Positions 1 through 15,200 of a stretch of 64,000 nt of DNA are shown here, piece after piece. The number at the start of each line of letters is the position of its first letter. Position 1 is the stretch's first letter. The notes under the pieces were generated by a model. The model was not told where the DNA came from, did no database searches, and was given only the letters and a program-made list of their open reading frames with translations. The position numbers were made by a program, and so were the translations under genes. The DNA comes from Chlorocebus sabaeus (taxonomy: Eukaryota; Chordata; Mammalia; Primates; Cercopithecidae): NCBI RefSeq assembly GCF_047675955.1, contig NC_132928.1:50400889-50464888 (forward strand). Direction: 5' to 3'.

Positions 1-147
1 TAGTTATTTTTGTTCTCTTGCTAAACATGAAAAGGAAACAGAAGAACCTTGGCCTTTAACCATTCCGCTTTCCCTAAATATTTTTTACTCCCTTTAGAGA
101 CATGACATTGACTTTTGTTTTGTGTTTAAGATAATCACAGTTTTTAC

Positions 148-288
148 CTGGTCAATTCTTCAATAACATGCTTGAAATTATACAATTCTTCTAAAATGCG
201 CTGGTCCATCACTCGCTGAGTTACCAAGTCTTTGTAGAAATCAATCATCTGCCGGGCAATCTGGTCAAGCATTTGCACATACCTCTCT
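148..288 (-). CDS. AXDND1: AXDND1 coding exon, residues 287-334
   Basis: Encodes ERYVQMLDQIARQMIDFYKD then LVTQRVMDQRILEELYNFKH and VIEELT. It continues the helical domain. The donor is GTAAAA and the acceptor TCATGCAG. The 5' junction of an L1 lies only about 12-20 bases upstream of this acceptor in the transcript. Confidence 0.95.
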
Positions 289-3200
289 CTGCATGACAAA
301 CAACCAAAAAGCTCCTAGATCTGATAAATGAATTCAGTAAATTCTCAGGTTACAAAATCAATGTACACAAATCAGTAGCACTGCTATACACCAAGAAAAC
401 CAAGCTGAGAATCAAATCAAGAAATCAATCCCTTTTACAACAGCTGCAAAAAAAAAGAAAAGAAAAGAAAAGACTTAGGAATATACTTAACCAAGGAGAT
501 GAAAGATCTCTACAAGGAAAACTACAAAACACTATTGAAAAAACACTGCATATGACACAAACAAATGGAAACACACCCCATGTTCATGGATGGGTAGAAT
601 CAATATTGTGAAAATGACCATACTGCCAAACTCAATCTACAGATTCCATGCAATTCCCGTCAAAAATACCATCATCATTCTTCACAGAATGAAAAAAAAA
701 TCCTAAAATTCATATGTAACCAAAAAAGAGCCCACAAAGCCAAAGAAATACTAAGCAAATAGAACAAATCTGGAAACATCACATTACCTGACTTCAAACT
801 ATACTACAAGGTTATAGTTACCAAAACAGCATGGTATGGGTATAAAAATAGGCACATAGACCAATGGAACAGACTAGAGAATCCACAAAATAAAGTCAGA
901 TACTTACAACCAACTGATCTGCAACAAAGCATACAAAAACATAATGTGGGGAAAGGACACCCTTTTCAACAAATGTTGCTGGGATAACTGGCAAGCCATA
1001 TGTAGAAGAATGAAACTGGATCCTCATCTCTCAACCTATACAAAAGTCAACTCAAGATGGATCAAAGACTTAAAGACCTGAAACCATAAAAATTCTAGAA
1101 GATAACACCAGAAAAACTCTTCTAGACATTGGCTTAGGCAAAGAATTCATGTCCAAGAACTCAAAAGCAAATGCAACAAAAACAAAAATAAATAGATGGG
1201 ACCTAATTAAACTAAAGAACTTCTGCACAGCAAAAGAAATAATCAGCAAGGTAAACAGACAACCCACAGAGAGGGAGAAAATATTCATAAACTATGCATC
1301 TGGCAAAGGACTAGTACCCAGAATCTATGATGAACTCCAAAAAATCAGCAAGAAAAAATAAATAATTTCACCAAAAAGTGGGCAAAGGACATTAATAGAC
1401 AATCCTCAAAAGAAGATATACAAACAGCCAACAAACATGAAAAAATTCTCAACATCACTAATTATCAGGAAAATGAAATTTAAAACTACAGTGAAATATC
1501 ACCCTACTACTGCAAGAATGGCCATAATTTAAAAAATCAAAAATAAATGTGGTGAAAAGAGAACACTTTACACTGCTGGTGGGAATGTAAACTAGTACAA
1601 CCACTATGGAAAACAGTGTGGAGATTCTTCAAAGAACTAAAAGTAGAACTACCATTCAATCTAGCAATCCCAATACTGGGTATCTACCCACAGGAAAATA
1701 AGTCATTATATGAAAAAGACACATGCACATGCATGTTTATAGTAGCACAATTTGCAATTGCAAAAATATGGAACCAACTTAAATGCCCATCAAGCAACGA
1801 CTGGTTAAAGAAAATGTGGTATATACACACTATGGAATACTACTTAGCTATAAGATGAAATGAAATAATGGCATTTGCAGCAACTTGGATGGAGTTCAGA
1901 CCATTATTCTAAGTGAAGTAACTCAGGAATGGAAAACCAAATATCATATGTTCTCACTTATAAATAGGAGCTAAGCTACAAGGATACCAAGGCATAAGAA
2001 TGATATAATGGAGTCTGGGGACTGAGGGGGAAGATTAGAAGGGGGATGAGGAATAAAGACTACATACTGGGTACAGTGTACACTGCTCAGCAGGTGATGG
2101 GTTATATTAGTCCATTCTCACACTGCTATAAGGATATGCCCGAGACTGGGTAATTTATAAAGGAAAGAGATTTAATTGACTCACAGTTCCACAGAGCTGG
2201 GGAGGCCTCAGGAAACTTACAGTCATGGCAGAAGGGAAAGCAAACATGTCCTTCTTCACATGGCGGTAGGAAGGAGAAGAATGAAAGCCCAGCAAAGGGA
2301 GAAGCCCTTTATAAAACCATCAGATCTCTGGCCAGGCACAGTGACTCATGCCTGTAATCCCAGCACTTTGGGAGGCCGAGACAGATGAATCACCTGAGGT
2401 CAGGAGTTTGAGACTAGCCTGGCAAACATGGTGAAACCCTGTCTCTACTAAAAATACAAAAAATGAGCTGGGAATGGTAGTGCATACCTGTAATTCCAGC
2501 TACTTGGGAGGCTAAGGCAGGAGAATCCCTTGAACCCAGGAGCCGGAGGTGGCAGTGAGCTGAGATTGCACCACTGCACTTCAGTCTGAGCAACAGAGTG
2601 AGACTCCATCTCAAAATAAATAAATAAATAAATAAAATCATCAGATCTCATGAGAACTAATTCACTATCACAAGAACAGAATGAGGGAAACAGCTCTCAT
2701 GACTCAACCATCTCTACCTGGTCCCTCCCATGACATATGGGGATTATAGCAACTACAATTCAAGATGAGATTTGGTTGGGGACACAGCCAAACCATATCA
2801 CGAGTACACCAAAACTCTCAGAAATCACCATTGAAGAACTTATCCGTGTAACCAAAAACCACCTGTTCTCCAAAAACTATTGAAATAAAATAAGAGAAGC
2901 AAGGTATCATGCAGGAGGAAAGGAAAAAAAGACAGAAAATATGCAAGAAAGAAAATAATGTTAGAGAATAAAATAGTAAACAGATATTCCAAAAGTTTTG
3001 TGAGATGAACAATATATTTTTAAAAAAGAAAAAAAGAAAGCTGGCTGCAGTGGTTTACGCCTGTAATCCCAGCACTTTGGGGGCCCAAGGTGGGTGGATC
3101 ACCTGAGGTTGGGAGTTCGAAACCAGCCTGGCCAAGATGGATAAACCCTATCTCTACTAAAAATACAAAATTAGCTGGGTGTGGTGGTGCATGCCTGTAA

Positions 3201-6200
3201 TCCCAGCTACTCGGAAGGCTGAGGCAGGAGAATCGCTTGAACCTGGGAGGCAGAGGTTGCAGTGAGCCAAGATTGCGCCATTGCGCTCCAGCCTGGGCAA
3301 CAAGATCAAAACTCCGTCTCAAAAAAATAAATAAATAAAAAACAAAAAGCACAGAAGCAGAATGCTTGTGGCTCCATTAAAAAAGAAAAAAGAAAAAACA
3401 GGACTCTAGGCTATGTTTTCCTGCCATGCCATACAAGTCAGTGAACAATTATAGAGAATTGTAACCAGAGCCCTAACTATTTGGAATATCATATGTGAGA
3501 TGTAAAACAAAAATAACAACTTGTTTTATTCCTTCTTCTAGATATAAATTCTATGAGACTAGAAACCATGTCTTACACGGTTACATACTAGAAACCATGT
3601 TAGATGTATTTTTACATCTAACGGCATGACTTACATATAGTGAGAGTCTTATAAATAGTTAAATTCATGAATAAAACCACTTTTTTCAAATTGGCATGTA
3701 AAATGACATCAACTATTAAAACATAAACAAAAAATCTTTAATACAAAGAAGTCATTTCTTTTGCTTCCAAACAAAACCAAACAAAATACTTGGAAGTGAT
3801 CACAGATGATAAATTATAAATACCATAACTGAATAGTATTCATTTATATTAACAGTGATATAGGCCAGGCGTGATGGTTCACACCTGTAACCTCAGCACT
3901 CTGGGAGGCTGAGGCAGGCAGATCACTTGAGGCCAGGAGTTCAAGACCAGCCTAGCCAACATGGCAAAACCTTGTCTCTACCAAAAATACAAAAATTAGC
4001 GTGGCATGGTGGCACATGCCTATAATCCCAGCTACTTGGGTGGCTGAGACACAAGAATCACTTGAGCCTGGGAGGTGGAGGTTGCAGTGAGCAGAGATCT
4101 CACCACTGCACTCCAGCCTGGGTGACAGAGCAAGACTGTCTTAAAAAAAACAAAACAAAAACTGATCTAGGTGTTATACCGTAAGCCTGAGGGCCTAGAT
4201 TTGTAATATGTCTGAGTTAGACTAGTCGTTTAATCTTTCATCCATTGACAGAAAGAATTATCCAGCCCTTGCTAAAAGGCTGAAAGTGACAGAGAGTTTA
4301 TCATCTCAAGATGCAGCTCATATATTGGAAAGTATCCATTTAAAAAACATTGTCTTTAGGATTTCCCCCTCCTGACAACATAGGAACTAAATACCCATTA
4401 CAATCCAAATAGATCCATGAAAAAACACACTTTTCAAAGCATTACTGAGCTTGCAGAAAGAAACAGAAGATTCTAGGGATGAAAAACAAGAACAAACAAA
4501 AAATAGTAAGTTAGAAATGGAGTGGGAGTTGTGAGCAGTAAGCAAACCCAAGGTCAGGGTGGTCCCCAGGAAAATACCAACACTGAGAACCAGAGACTAA
4601 GTCTTGGGCTCACTTCAAAGTGGGAGGCATGGGCAAGTGTAGGACTACTGCATGAATCCCAGATTCCAGAAGGGAACACAAGCAAATCTTTTCCAGAAAG
4701 CATCCTGGATTCATGCCCTGAGGATCCTATGGCCAAGGTCAGTGAAATATTAGCTCCACAAGCAAAGGCTGCAAAATACTAAAGTAAATAAACCACCATG
4801 AATGAGACTCAGAAGAAACAACCAATAGCAGATTTTATAAGACTATGCATGAAATGTTTGAGAAATAAAAGATAGAATCTAAAAATGAGCTGGGCACAGT
4901 GGGCTCACACCTGTAATCCCAGCACTTTGGGGGGCTGAGGTGGGCAGATCACCTGAAATTAGGAGTTCGAGACCAGCCTGGCCAACATAGGGAAACCCCA
5001 TCTCTACTAAAAATGCAAAATTAGCCAGGCGTGGTGTAGCATGCCTGTAATCCCAGCTACTCAGGAGGCTGAGGTGGGAGAATCACTTGAATGTGGAGGT
5101 GGAGCTTGCAGTGAGCTGAGATCGTGCCATTGCACTCTAGCCTGAGTGACAAGAGTGAAACTCCATCTCAAAAAAAAAAAAAAAAAAAAAATCTAAAAAT
5201 GAATAAGCAATAAAATTATTATATACGATGAGACAGATATGGAAACAAACCAATAGAACTCTTAAGGGAGGCCAGGCACAGTGGCTCACACTTGTAATCC
5301 CAGCACTCTGGGAGGCTCAGATGGGTGGATTGCTTGAGGCCAGGAGTTCGAGACTAGCCTGGCCAATATGGCAAACCCTTTCTCTACTAAAAATAAAAAA
5401 AATAAAAAATAAAAAAAATAGCCGGGCATGGTGGCATGTGCCTGTAGTCCCAGCTACTTGGGAGGCTAAGGCACAAGAATCACTTGAACCCGAGAGTCAG
5501 AAGTTGCAGTGAGCCAAGATTGTGCCACTGCACTGCAGCCTGGGCCACAGCGAGATCCTGTCTCAAACAAACCAAAACAAAACAAAAAAGAACTCTTAGG
5601 GGAAAAATATAATTGTTGAGTTAATAATAGATGGGTTATAGCAGAATAGACACACCTAAAGAAGGTAGTAATGTCCTAGAACAAATTACCCAAAATGTAG
5701 GACCCAGACAAGAGGGAAACTATGAAAAAGAGATTAAGAGACAAAGAAGATAGAATGAGAGTATCTAACATGTATCTAATCAAAGCTCCGGAAAGAGAAG
5801 ACAGAATGCAGTACAGACACAAATCAAAGATCATCACTGATAATTTCCCAAAACTTCTGAAAGACATTAATCTATATAGAGAATTATGGTATAGATATAG
5901 ATACAGGAAATATAAAAAGAAATCCAGAGGAACTAAATTTACTTTTCCTACCTGAAGTAACAACAAAACAAGGACAAAGAATATGAAACAATTTTTAAGA
6001 CACTGGATATCAGGCAATGAAAGTAAGTGATCCCTAAGAGACCAGAAATAAAGCAAACCCTACAATTATGCCAGCCTAATGCCTTGGGAGAGTTTTCCAG
6101 GCCATAGCACACAGAGAGGGAATCCAGGAAGACCCCAGTTGACTCTCTGAGTTAAGGAGACAGAGCTAACAGTCTAGAGATGAAAGCAGCTGGAGTTCAG

Positions 6201-9200
6201 AGGGCAGAGTAGCAGAGAGAACAGTTATACAGGATATGCAGAAGATCTCCCTCAAGTGTTCAGCTAAGTACTGCTCAGAGCATAAATGTGAGAAAACTAC
6301 CCAAGACCAAGGAAAGAACTACCCAAAAGGATCAGAGGTAAGAGTGCCGGAACTCGCAAAGTAGTACCAGTTCCAACCAACCAGACTGTAAAAACTCATG
6401 ATTCATGGGACATTGGATATGGTACACAGAAAAGTTTTGCCTTGGTATCCAGAAATAATTAGCCCTAAATTGGGCACTGCTCTTGTCCCACCTAAAGACC
6501 TAATAGGATCAAATTTTTTTAAAATAACTTAATTGTGTCCCACAACAAAGCTAAGGAATATTTGTATGAATACAAAAGTATACAGATCCGAATAAGGCAT
6601 AATTCATGTCTGCCATCCAATCAAAATTACTACTAGGTTTAAATGTTTGTCCCCTCATAACTGGTGTTGAAATTTAATTGTTATTATAACAGCATTAAGA
6701 GGTGGACCTCTGCCCTGATAAATGGACTAATGCCATTATTGCAGGAGTGGGTTCATTATCGCACGAGTGGACTCACTCCCTCTTTCTCTCTCTCTCATTC
6801 TCTCACTTTCTGTCATGTTACGATTACCACAAGAAGGTTCTCACCAGATGCTGGCACCTTTGTATACTGCACTTCCCAGCTTCCCAAACTGTGAGCCAAT
6901 AAATTTCTGCTCATTATAAATTACCCCCTGTCTGTGATATTCTGCTAGAGCAGCACAAGGCAGACTAAGACAATTACTAAACATGTAAAGAAGCAGGAAA
7001 ACACACCTATGAGGAGAAAAATCAATGAATCAAAACTGACCCAGACCAAAAGAGACGTTAGAATTAACAGACAAAACCACTAAAAGTTATCTAACTACAT
7101 TCTGTATGTTCAAAAAGTTAAGTAGAGACATGGAAGATATTTAAAAGACCCAAATTGACCTTCTAGAGATGAAAGCAAAAACGTCTGAGATGAAAATATA
7201 CACTAGATAGGATTAAAGTGAGATCCTGTCTCTACAAAAAAATACAAAAAAAATTAGCTGGGTGTGGTGGCACACACTTGTAGCCCCAGCTACTTAGGAG
7301 GCTGAGGTAGGAGGATCACTTGAGCCCAGGAGGTCAAGGCTGTAATGAGCCAAGATCATGCCACTGCACTCCAGCCTGGGTAACAGAGCAAGACTCTACG
7401 TCAAAAATAATAATAATAATAGTAATAATAATTAGATAGGAGTAAAAGCAGATTTGATATTATGGGAAAAAAAGATTAATGAACTTGAAGGTATAGCAAT
7501 AGAAACCATCCAAAATGAACACAAATAGAAAAGAGCAAAAATGTGTATAACATTAGTGATCTGTGGGACAACTTCAGTACTAGTGACCTAATACACGTGT
7601 AAACAAATTCCCTCAAAAGGGGTGGAGGGATTAAAAAAACACTTAAAGAAATAGCCAAAAATTTTTCATATTTGATGAAAACTATAAAGCCACAGATCAA
7701 AATGCTTAATAAGCACCAAGCACAAGAAACGTAAAAAAAAACTACACCAAGGCATAGCATAGTGAAATTGCTCAAAAGCAACAGTAAAGAAAAAATCCTA
7801 AGGCCAGGTTCGGTGGCTCACACCTGCAATCCCAGCACTTTGGGAGGCTAAGGTGGGTGGATCACGAGGTCAGGAGTTTGAGACCAGCCTGACCAACATG
7901 GTGAAACCCCGTGTCTACTAAAATACAAAATTAGCCAGGCGTGGTGGCAGGCCCCTGTAGTCCCAGTTACTCAGGAGGCTGAGGCAGGAGAATCGCTTGA
8001 ACCCTGGAGGCAGAGGTTGCAGTGAGCCGAGATTGCGCCATTGCACTCCAGCCTGGGTGACAGAGCGAGACTCTGTCTCAAAAAAAAAAGAAGGGAAGAA
8101 AAAAAGAAAGAAAAAAGTCCTAAAATCAGCTCAGGAAAAAGACGCATTACATTTAGAGGACTAAAGACAAGGATGGCAGCAGATTTCTCATCGGAAACAA
8201 TGCAAATGAGAAGAGAGTAGGGCAACAACATATTTAAAGTACTAAATTTAAAAATTGTCTATATCCAGCAAAAATATCCTTCAAAAATTCTCTTATTGCC
8301 CCAAGGCCAGGTACCAAACAACCAGGGACAACCCCTAGGATGGAGTGCCCAGTGATATTATCCAAACAATCCAATCCTAAGCCTACTTAACCTGCCTCAT
8401 CTATTCCTTCCCAAGGAAACCACAATAGAGGTGCCTCCCCACAGGTTCCCTCCCTCTCTTTACCTCATGACTGACTTGGTGTCCCCTGAATGGCCCTGTA
8501 TGGCATGCTGCTTCTCCCTAGGGAGCTGTGAGTATAACAAAACTATAAAACTCTTTCTGGGTTATTTCTCTTGATCTGCATCAGGTTTCACTGTATCTCA
8601 CCCAAGATAATATGGCTAAAATAAAATGAAAGCTATAGGCCCTTTCCATATATTAACAAAAAAAGAAAAAGAAAAAAAAGCAATTAGATTACTTATGATC
8701 AGCAGAATAGAGAAGTGCACTTTTGTGGCATTCTCAAAAATAGATATAAAGACAAATCTAATATAAAAATCAAAAGGAAACTGGACCATTCCAATAATAG
8801 CACTAACCTGATTTTAGACAGAAGTTCTCCTCTGTCTGCACAGTCCACACTGACTTGTCGAATAAGTTCATGAAATATCGTGTTGTAAATGGTCTGTTCC
8901 TTCTTCAATATATGTAGTAGTTTGTGCATCTGTCAGAAGGTAAATAACATAATCAGTACTTACTACAGTCTTAGTAAAAAACGTTTTAGGAGGTTAACAC
9001 CCTAAAAGTAAATAAGTTTTAGAAAAACGTTGATTAATTTATTTCACTTACATTTTCATTTATATATATACATACAAAAGTGATATTTGATTTTTAAAAG
9101 TTGGTCTACCTAGGCGCAGTGGCTCACACCTGTAATCCCAACACTTTGGGAGGCCAAGGTAGGCAGATTGCTTGAGGCAAGGAGCTTGAGACCAGCCTGG

Positions 9201-12200
9201 GCAATATGGTGAGACCCTGTCTGTACAAAAAATATAAAAATTAGCCAGCCACGGTGGCACACGCCTGTAGTCCCAGCTACTCGGGAGGCTGAGGTGGGAG
9301 GATCACCTGAGCCCAGGGAGGTTGCAGCTGCAGTGAGCCATGATCACAGTGTACTCCAGCCTGGGTGACAGAGTAAGACTTTGTCTCAAAAAAAAAAAAA
9401 AAAATTGGTTTAATCACATGCCTCTTTATCTGACGACCTGAAAAGGTCACAATATCATTTCTATGTTATACCTGCCAAAAATAAAAAACCTCAATCTAAA
9501 ATCATGACTATACATACATCTGACAAACCAAATTGAAGAACATTCTACAGAGTAACTGGCCTGTGTTCTTCAAAACAACAAGGTCAAGAAAAACAAAGAA
9601 AGGCTGAGAAACTGTTTCAGATTAAAGTTGTCTAAAGAAACATGACAACTAAAAGAACTGTGTGATCCTTGGATTCTGGACTAGGAAGAAAAAATAGCTA
9701 TTTTTAAAAGCCATTATAGAGACAATTGATAAAATATAAAAGTTAAATGTGGTCTGTGTTAGATAATACTATCATATCAACATTAAATTTCCTGATAACT
9801 ATATTACGGATATATAAGAGAATGTCCTTGTTTGTAGGAAATATATCCTGAATATCTGGATGTTAAAAAGGCTTGATATCTCCAACTCACTCTAAATGGT
9901 TCAGAACAAAACAATACATATGTAGACAGAGAAGGAGAGAGAATGAGAAAGCAAATAGGACACAATGTAAATAACTAGATGGAGAATCTGGGTAAAGGTT
10001 ACATAGCATTGTCTTGTATTGAACTTTTTCTGTAAGTTTCCAATTCTATACAAATGAAATATATAAAACAAAAAGGAAATAGCCCTGATAAAGAAAAAAG
10101 TCTCTATCTATGTAAGACTAAAAGAGTTCCTTCTTAAGTAGAAAATAAAAATTACAAGTGGTGACCCGGTGCAGTGGTTCACGCCTGTAATCCCAGCACT
10201 TTGGGAGGGTGAGGTGGACAAATCACTTGAGGTCAGGAGTTTGAGAACAGCCTGGCCAACATGGTGAAACCCGATCTCTACTAAAAATATACCTGGTAGT
10301 GTTTTATAGTGTTATGTAAAATAATAAGGGTCTTACAATCAATGATACGTTATATTTGGTGAAATAATAATACTAACAATTAATTATACAGTATCTACTG
10401 CATGCCAGGAACTGTTCTAAGCACTTTACACGTATTATGTCATTTCATCTCCACAAAAACCCTATGAAGTAGGTGATATTATTATCTCCAATGTTCAGAT
10501 GAGGAAACTGAGGTACAAATACATTAAATGACTTGTCCAAGGCTACCAGCAAATATACGGCAGGGTCAGAATTCTAACACAGGCAATCTGCCTCCTGAGT
10601 GCATGCTGTTAGCCACCAGGTTGCATTCAGCTTTGCAATTACCTTAGTTGGTGCTGTATATTCCTGATTTTCCACACCAGCCCTCTCTAGCATAGTATCC
10701 ATCACATCATTCAGCTGGGCCACTTCTACTCTTTTATTAGGTTTCCTAAAAAATTGAGGTGGCAGACTTATGCAATTAACATTGCAACAGGTAATTCTCA
10801 AATGGCAAAAAGAATATAATATGTGTAAAGAGAATATATACGGTCTCTGGGATATTAATGGCATTTTAAGCATTAGACCTAATCTACTGGGAGACCAATA
10901 ATACAGTAGAAAAAAGCAAGAAAAATGCAAATAGTATGATTCTCCTTTTCATAAAAGAAAATAATGCTTCCCCCCAAAAAATTCTATATACCTATCACAT
11001 AGGAGTGTAAGAACATAGCAAAAGAAAAAATGTGGGGAGATAAACATCAAATTTTTAACATTGGTTACCTCACAATGTGAGAGAAGAAAGGGACAAAGAA
11101 AAGGAAAAAAAAAAAGACTATAGCAAAATAGAGAAATACTAATGGTTAAACATAGAATATAAAAGTACTTTATAGTATTTAAATATTATGCTATATATGT
11201 AAATATGTAAAATTGAATATGCAATTAGACAAATGAAATACATAAACATTGAATATACAATTGTAAAAATGAAAACACTGATTAGATGATGAAACTGTAG
11301 GTAATTATTGTCTTGGGTTGCTGCTATAATTTTAATAATTTTGTTTAATAAAGTACCAAGAAATATGTATGTATATAGGTAATCTTTCTGAGAAAGATTT
11401 AAGAAAATAAACGTACTTACATGGATGGGAAGAGCAATAGCCTGTTTTCACTATCTGTGAGGAGAGTAGTGTATTTGCTACAATAAATAAGATAGGTAAA
11501 TGTTATTTTAAGAAAATTTTCTAGCCTGTTTATCAATTAGCACAACTAACCCCCAGAATCTTGGCTTCTAAGTACCATTCTCCACTAAAAGGAATCAGTA
11601 CTCCTTGGAGAAGTGACTCACCACCCATTCCAGGGCTGGAGTTGGAAAATACAAGACGAACCTGGAAATCTTATCGAGCCAGAAAATAAGCGTTCAAATA
11701 ATCATGGGGACATGTCCAAAGAACACAAGAGACAACTCAAAGGAGGAGCATTTGGCCATGGGCCAAATCTGGAAAAATTTGAGCATCAAAATAATGGGCT
11801 GGGCACGGTGGCTCATGTTTGTAATCCTAACACTTTGGGAGGCTGAGGCAGGTAGATCACTTGGGGTCAGGAGTTCGAAACCAGCCTGGCCAACATGGTG
11901 AAATCCCCTCTTTACTAAAAATACAAAAAAAAAAAAATTAGCTGGGAATGGTCGCATGTGCCTGTAATCCCAGCTACTCGGGAAGCTGAGGCATGAGAAT
12001 CACTTAAAACCAGGAAGTGGAGGTTGCAATGAGCCGAGATCGCGCCACTGCACTCCAGCCTGGGCAATAACAGCAAAACTCTATCTCCAAAAAATAAAAT
12101 AACATAACATAACATAACATAGCATAACATAACATAACATAAAGAGAGTAAAGAATTAAAATCCATCAAATAAAATAGAAATCCATTATTCCATATGGTA

Positions 12201-15200
12201 AAATGCCAACTAACAAATTGGCAGAGGAAATAATGATCATACAGAAGAAATGATGAAAATTTTTAAAATTCATCAAGACTGGGTGCAGTGGCTCACACCT
12301 GTAATCCCAGCACTTTGGTAGGCCAAGGCGGGTGGGTAACCTGAGGTCAGGAGTTCGAGACCAACCTGGCCAAAATGGCAAAACCCCATCTCTACTAAAA
12401 ATACAAAAATTAGCTGGGGGTAGTGGTGGGCACCTGTAGTTATAGCTACTCGGGAGGCTGAGGCGTGAGAATTGCTTGAACCCAAGGGGCAGAAGTTGCA
12501 GTGAGCCAAGATCGCACCACTTCATTCCAGCCTGGGTGACAAAGCAAGACTTCGTCTCAAAAAAAAAAAAAAAAAAGTCAGCCATGCACGGTGGCTCATG
12601 CCTATAATTCCAGCACTTTGGGAGGCCAAGGTGGGCAGATCACCTGAGGTCAGGAGTTTAAGACCAGCTTGGCTAATATGGTGAAACCCTGTTTCTACCA
12701 AAAATTCAAAAAACTAGCTGGGCATGGTGGTGCCTGTCTGTAATCCCAGCTATTCAGGAGGGTGAGGCAGGAGAATTGCTTGAACCTGGGAGGCGGAGGT
12801 TGCGGTGAGCCAAGATCGTGCCATTGCACTCCAGCTTGGGCAACAAGAGTGAAACTCCATCTCAAAAAAAAAAAAAAGTCATCAAAAGATCTATAACCAA
12901 TGGGTTGTTAGGAAATACACACTAAAGTATTTGGTGGTAGAAGTATTTGATTACTTACTCTTAAATAGTTTGAAAATATGTGCATGTATATGCATGATTG
13001 TGTATGTTTAAGAGCAAATGAGACAAAGTGTAAACAACCAGTGACTCAAGGTAGAGGAGGTAGGCATTCCTTTTCCCATTTTTGCAACTTTTTATGTCTG
13101 AAATTACATTAAAATAAAAGGTTACCCAAAAAATGAATTTCATTTGGTTCTCTTGGGCAAAATATTGTTCTGAAGCATACCATCACAATGAAATGCAATA
13201 TATTATAACATACATATTGGAAAGACAATATCAAAAGAGTGACAACCGCTGGATATTTTATCATAAAACCTGAGTCCAAAGTTCTCGTTTTCTAAACTAC
13301 AAAACATTCAAGTGTTGTTTCAGAAAATAAAAGCAAGATCCTATTTTCAATCCCATAAACAGGAATCAAAGACAACAAGATGATGAGTCTGCAATGTGGA
13401 GCCAAGCCCTGGAGCACGGAATATGAAATGCTGGCTCGGAGGGCTACTTTCCTTTGTCTCCATGATTGTTGCTCAAAATCATTCCTGAAGGACATAGTCA
13501 CACATTCAAAACAAAGTCCCATTTTTTAAAAAATTCAAAATTAAATGGCAGGAAAAAAATATGAATAATTTAGTCAATAACATCCCAAACTCTTTTAAGT
13601 ACTTTTAGTTTAGTTTTTTTTTTTTTTTAATTTGTATCTTTCTTTTTTAAAATTATTTATTTATTTATTTTTTGAGACAGAGTCTGGCACCACGCCCGGC
13701 TATTTTTTTGTATTTTTTGTATTTTTAGTAGAGACACAGTTTCACTGTGTTAGCCAGGATGGTCTTGACCTCCTGACCTCCTGATCTGCCTGCCTCGGCC
13801 TCCCAAGGTGCTGGGATTACAGGCGTAAGCCACCGGCCCCAGCCAATTTCTATCTTTCTTTTTTTTTTTTTTTTTTTTTTTTTTGAGACGGAGTCTCGCT
13901 CTGTCGCCCAGGCTGGAGTGCAGTGGCGCAATCTCGGCTCACTGCAAGCTCCGCCTCCCGGGTTCACGCCATTCTCCTGCCTCAGCCTCCTGAGTAGCTG
14001 GGACTACAGGCGCCCGCCACTGCGCCCAGCTAATTTCTTTAATTGTATTAGGATGGCTGGCTCAAATGTTTCCTCATTTCAGTTTATATATTGCTCAGGA
14101 ATATGAGTGTATTATTCTCAGGTTCTTCTATATATGAGAAGGAGGAAACAGTTCAACTTGTCAAGTATTCTTTCTTGTTTTTGTTGAGATGGAGTTTCAC
14201 TCTTGTTGCCCAGGCTGGAGTGTAATGGCACAATCTTGGCTCACTGCAACCTCTGCCTCCCAGGTTCAAGCGATTCTCCTGCCTCAGCCTTCCCAGTAGC
14301 TGGGATTACAGGCACCCGTCACCACGCCCAGCTAATATTTTTGTATTTTTAGTAGAGACGGAGTTTCACCATGTTGACCAGGCTGGTCTTGAACTCCTGA
14401 CCTCAGATGATCCACCCGCCTCGGCCTTGCAAAGTGCTGGGATTACAGGCATGGGCCACTGAGCCGGGGCAGGTATTCTTTACATATCATAGTACTCACT
14501 CATCATAACACTCCAAACCTGAAACTCCTGTACTTGACACAATATGAAATTCTTCAGGAATCAAAGTATCTGTTAGTGTCTTTGGCTTAAAAGAAAAGAA
14601 AAACAAAACAACAACAAAAAAAGAATACATTAATAGAGAAAAAATTCACTTGCACAAATCCTAATTCCTAACCCAAAGAGATACTATTTTTTAAGTTGAG
14701 AAATTTTGATTGGAGAAATAACAATATTAGTAATGTGGGTCACAGCAAATGACAAAAACTAACCAGAGCACACATCTCTAAAATAACCATAAATTAAAGA
14801 ATAACCTTGTACTAGTATTAGTTACATGTGTCCCATATATTCAGAAGTTTATTGATTATTTTCCTTTAAATTCAGCAGGGAATTTAAAATTCAACTTAGC
14901 AAGATACCAAAGATAAGAATCCTACAACTTTATATGTGGATTTCTAGGGGAAAAAAACAATCTAATCTCCCACGCTGTTTTTTTTAGATTAAAACAGATT
15001 AACTGTGGTTTGCAAAATGGCTTAGAATAAGATATTTTGATGTTTTCCTGCTAAATACCCTTTTCCTGTTTTAAGAAGTAATTTCAAAATGCTATGAAGA
15101 TTGGTGAGCAATGCAGGTTGTTATAGTATGACATTGTCTTATATTCTGGAGAAATGATTTTTAAAAGTAGACAGAGGGAGAGAAGATTATTTGTCAAATA

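Larger units (their letters stand above)
6978..8290 (+). repeat. L1M/HAL1 ORF1 remnant split by two Alus
   Basis: Segments 6978-7218, 7432-7801 and 8107-8290 align in order with old L1 ORF1 sequence (GAAACCATCCAAAATGAA, GATGAAAACTATAAAGCC, CAGCAGATTTCTC). No reading frame is intact. Confidence 0.7.

Noticed and set aside
1149..1858. Plus-strand frames resembling reverse-transcriptase polyprotein pieces
   Set aside because: Decayed L1 ORF2 fragments; included only as part of the L1.
11613..11846. Possible small gene upstream of an Alu
   Set aside because: The frame ends inside Alu sequence and has no splice or promoter support.
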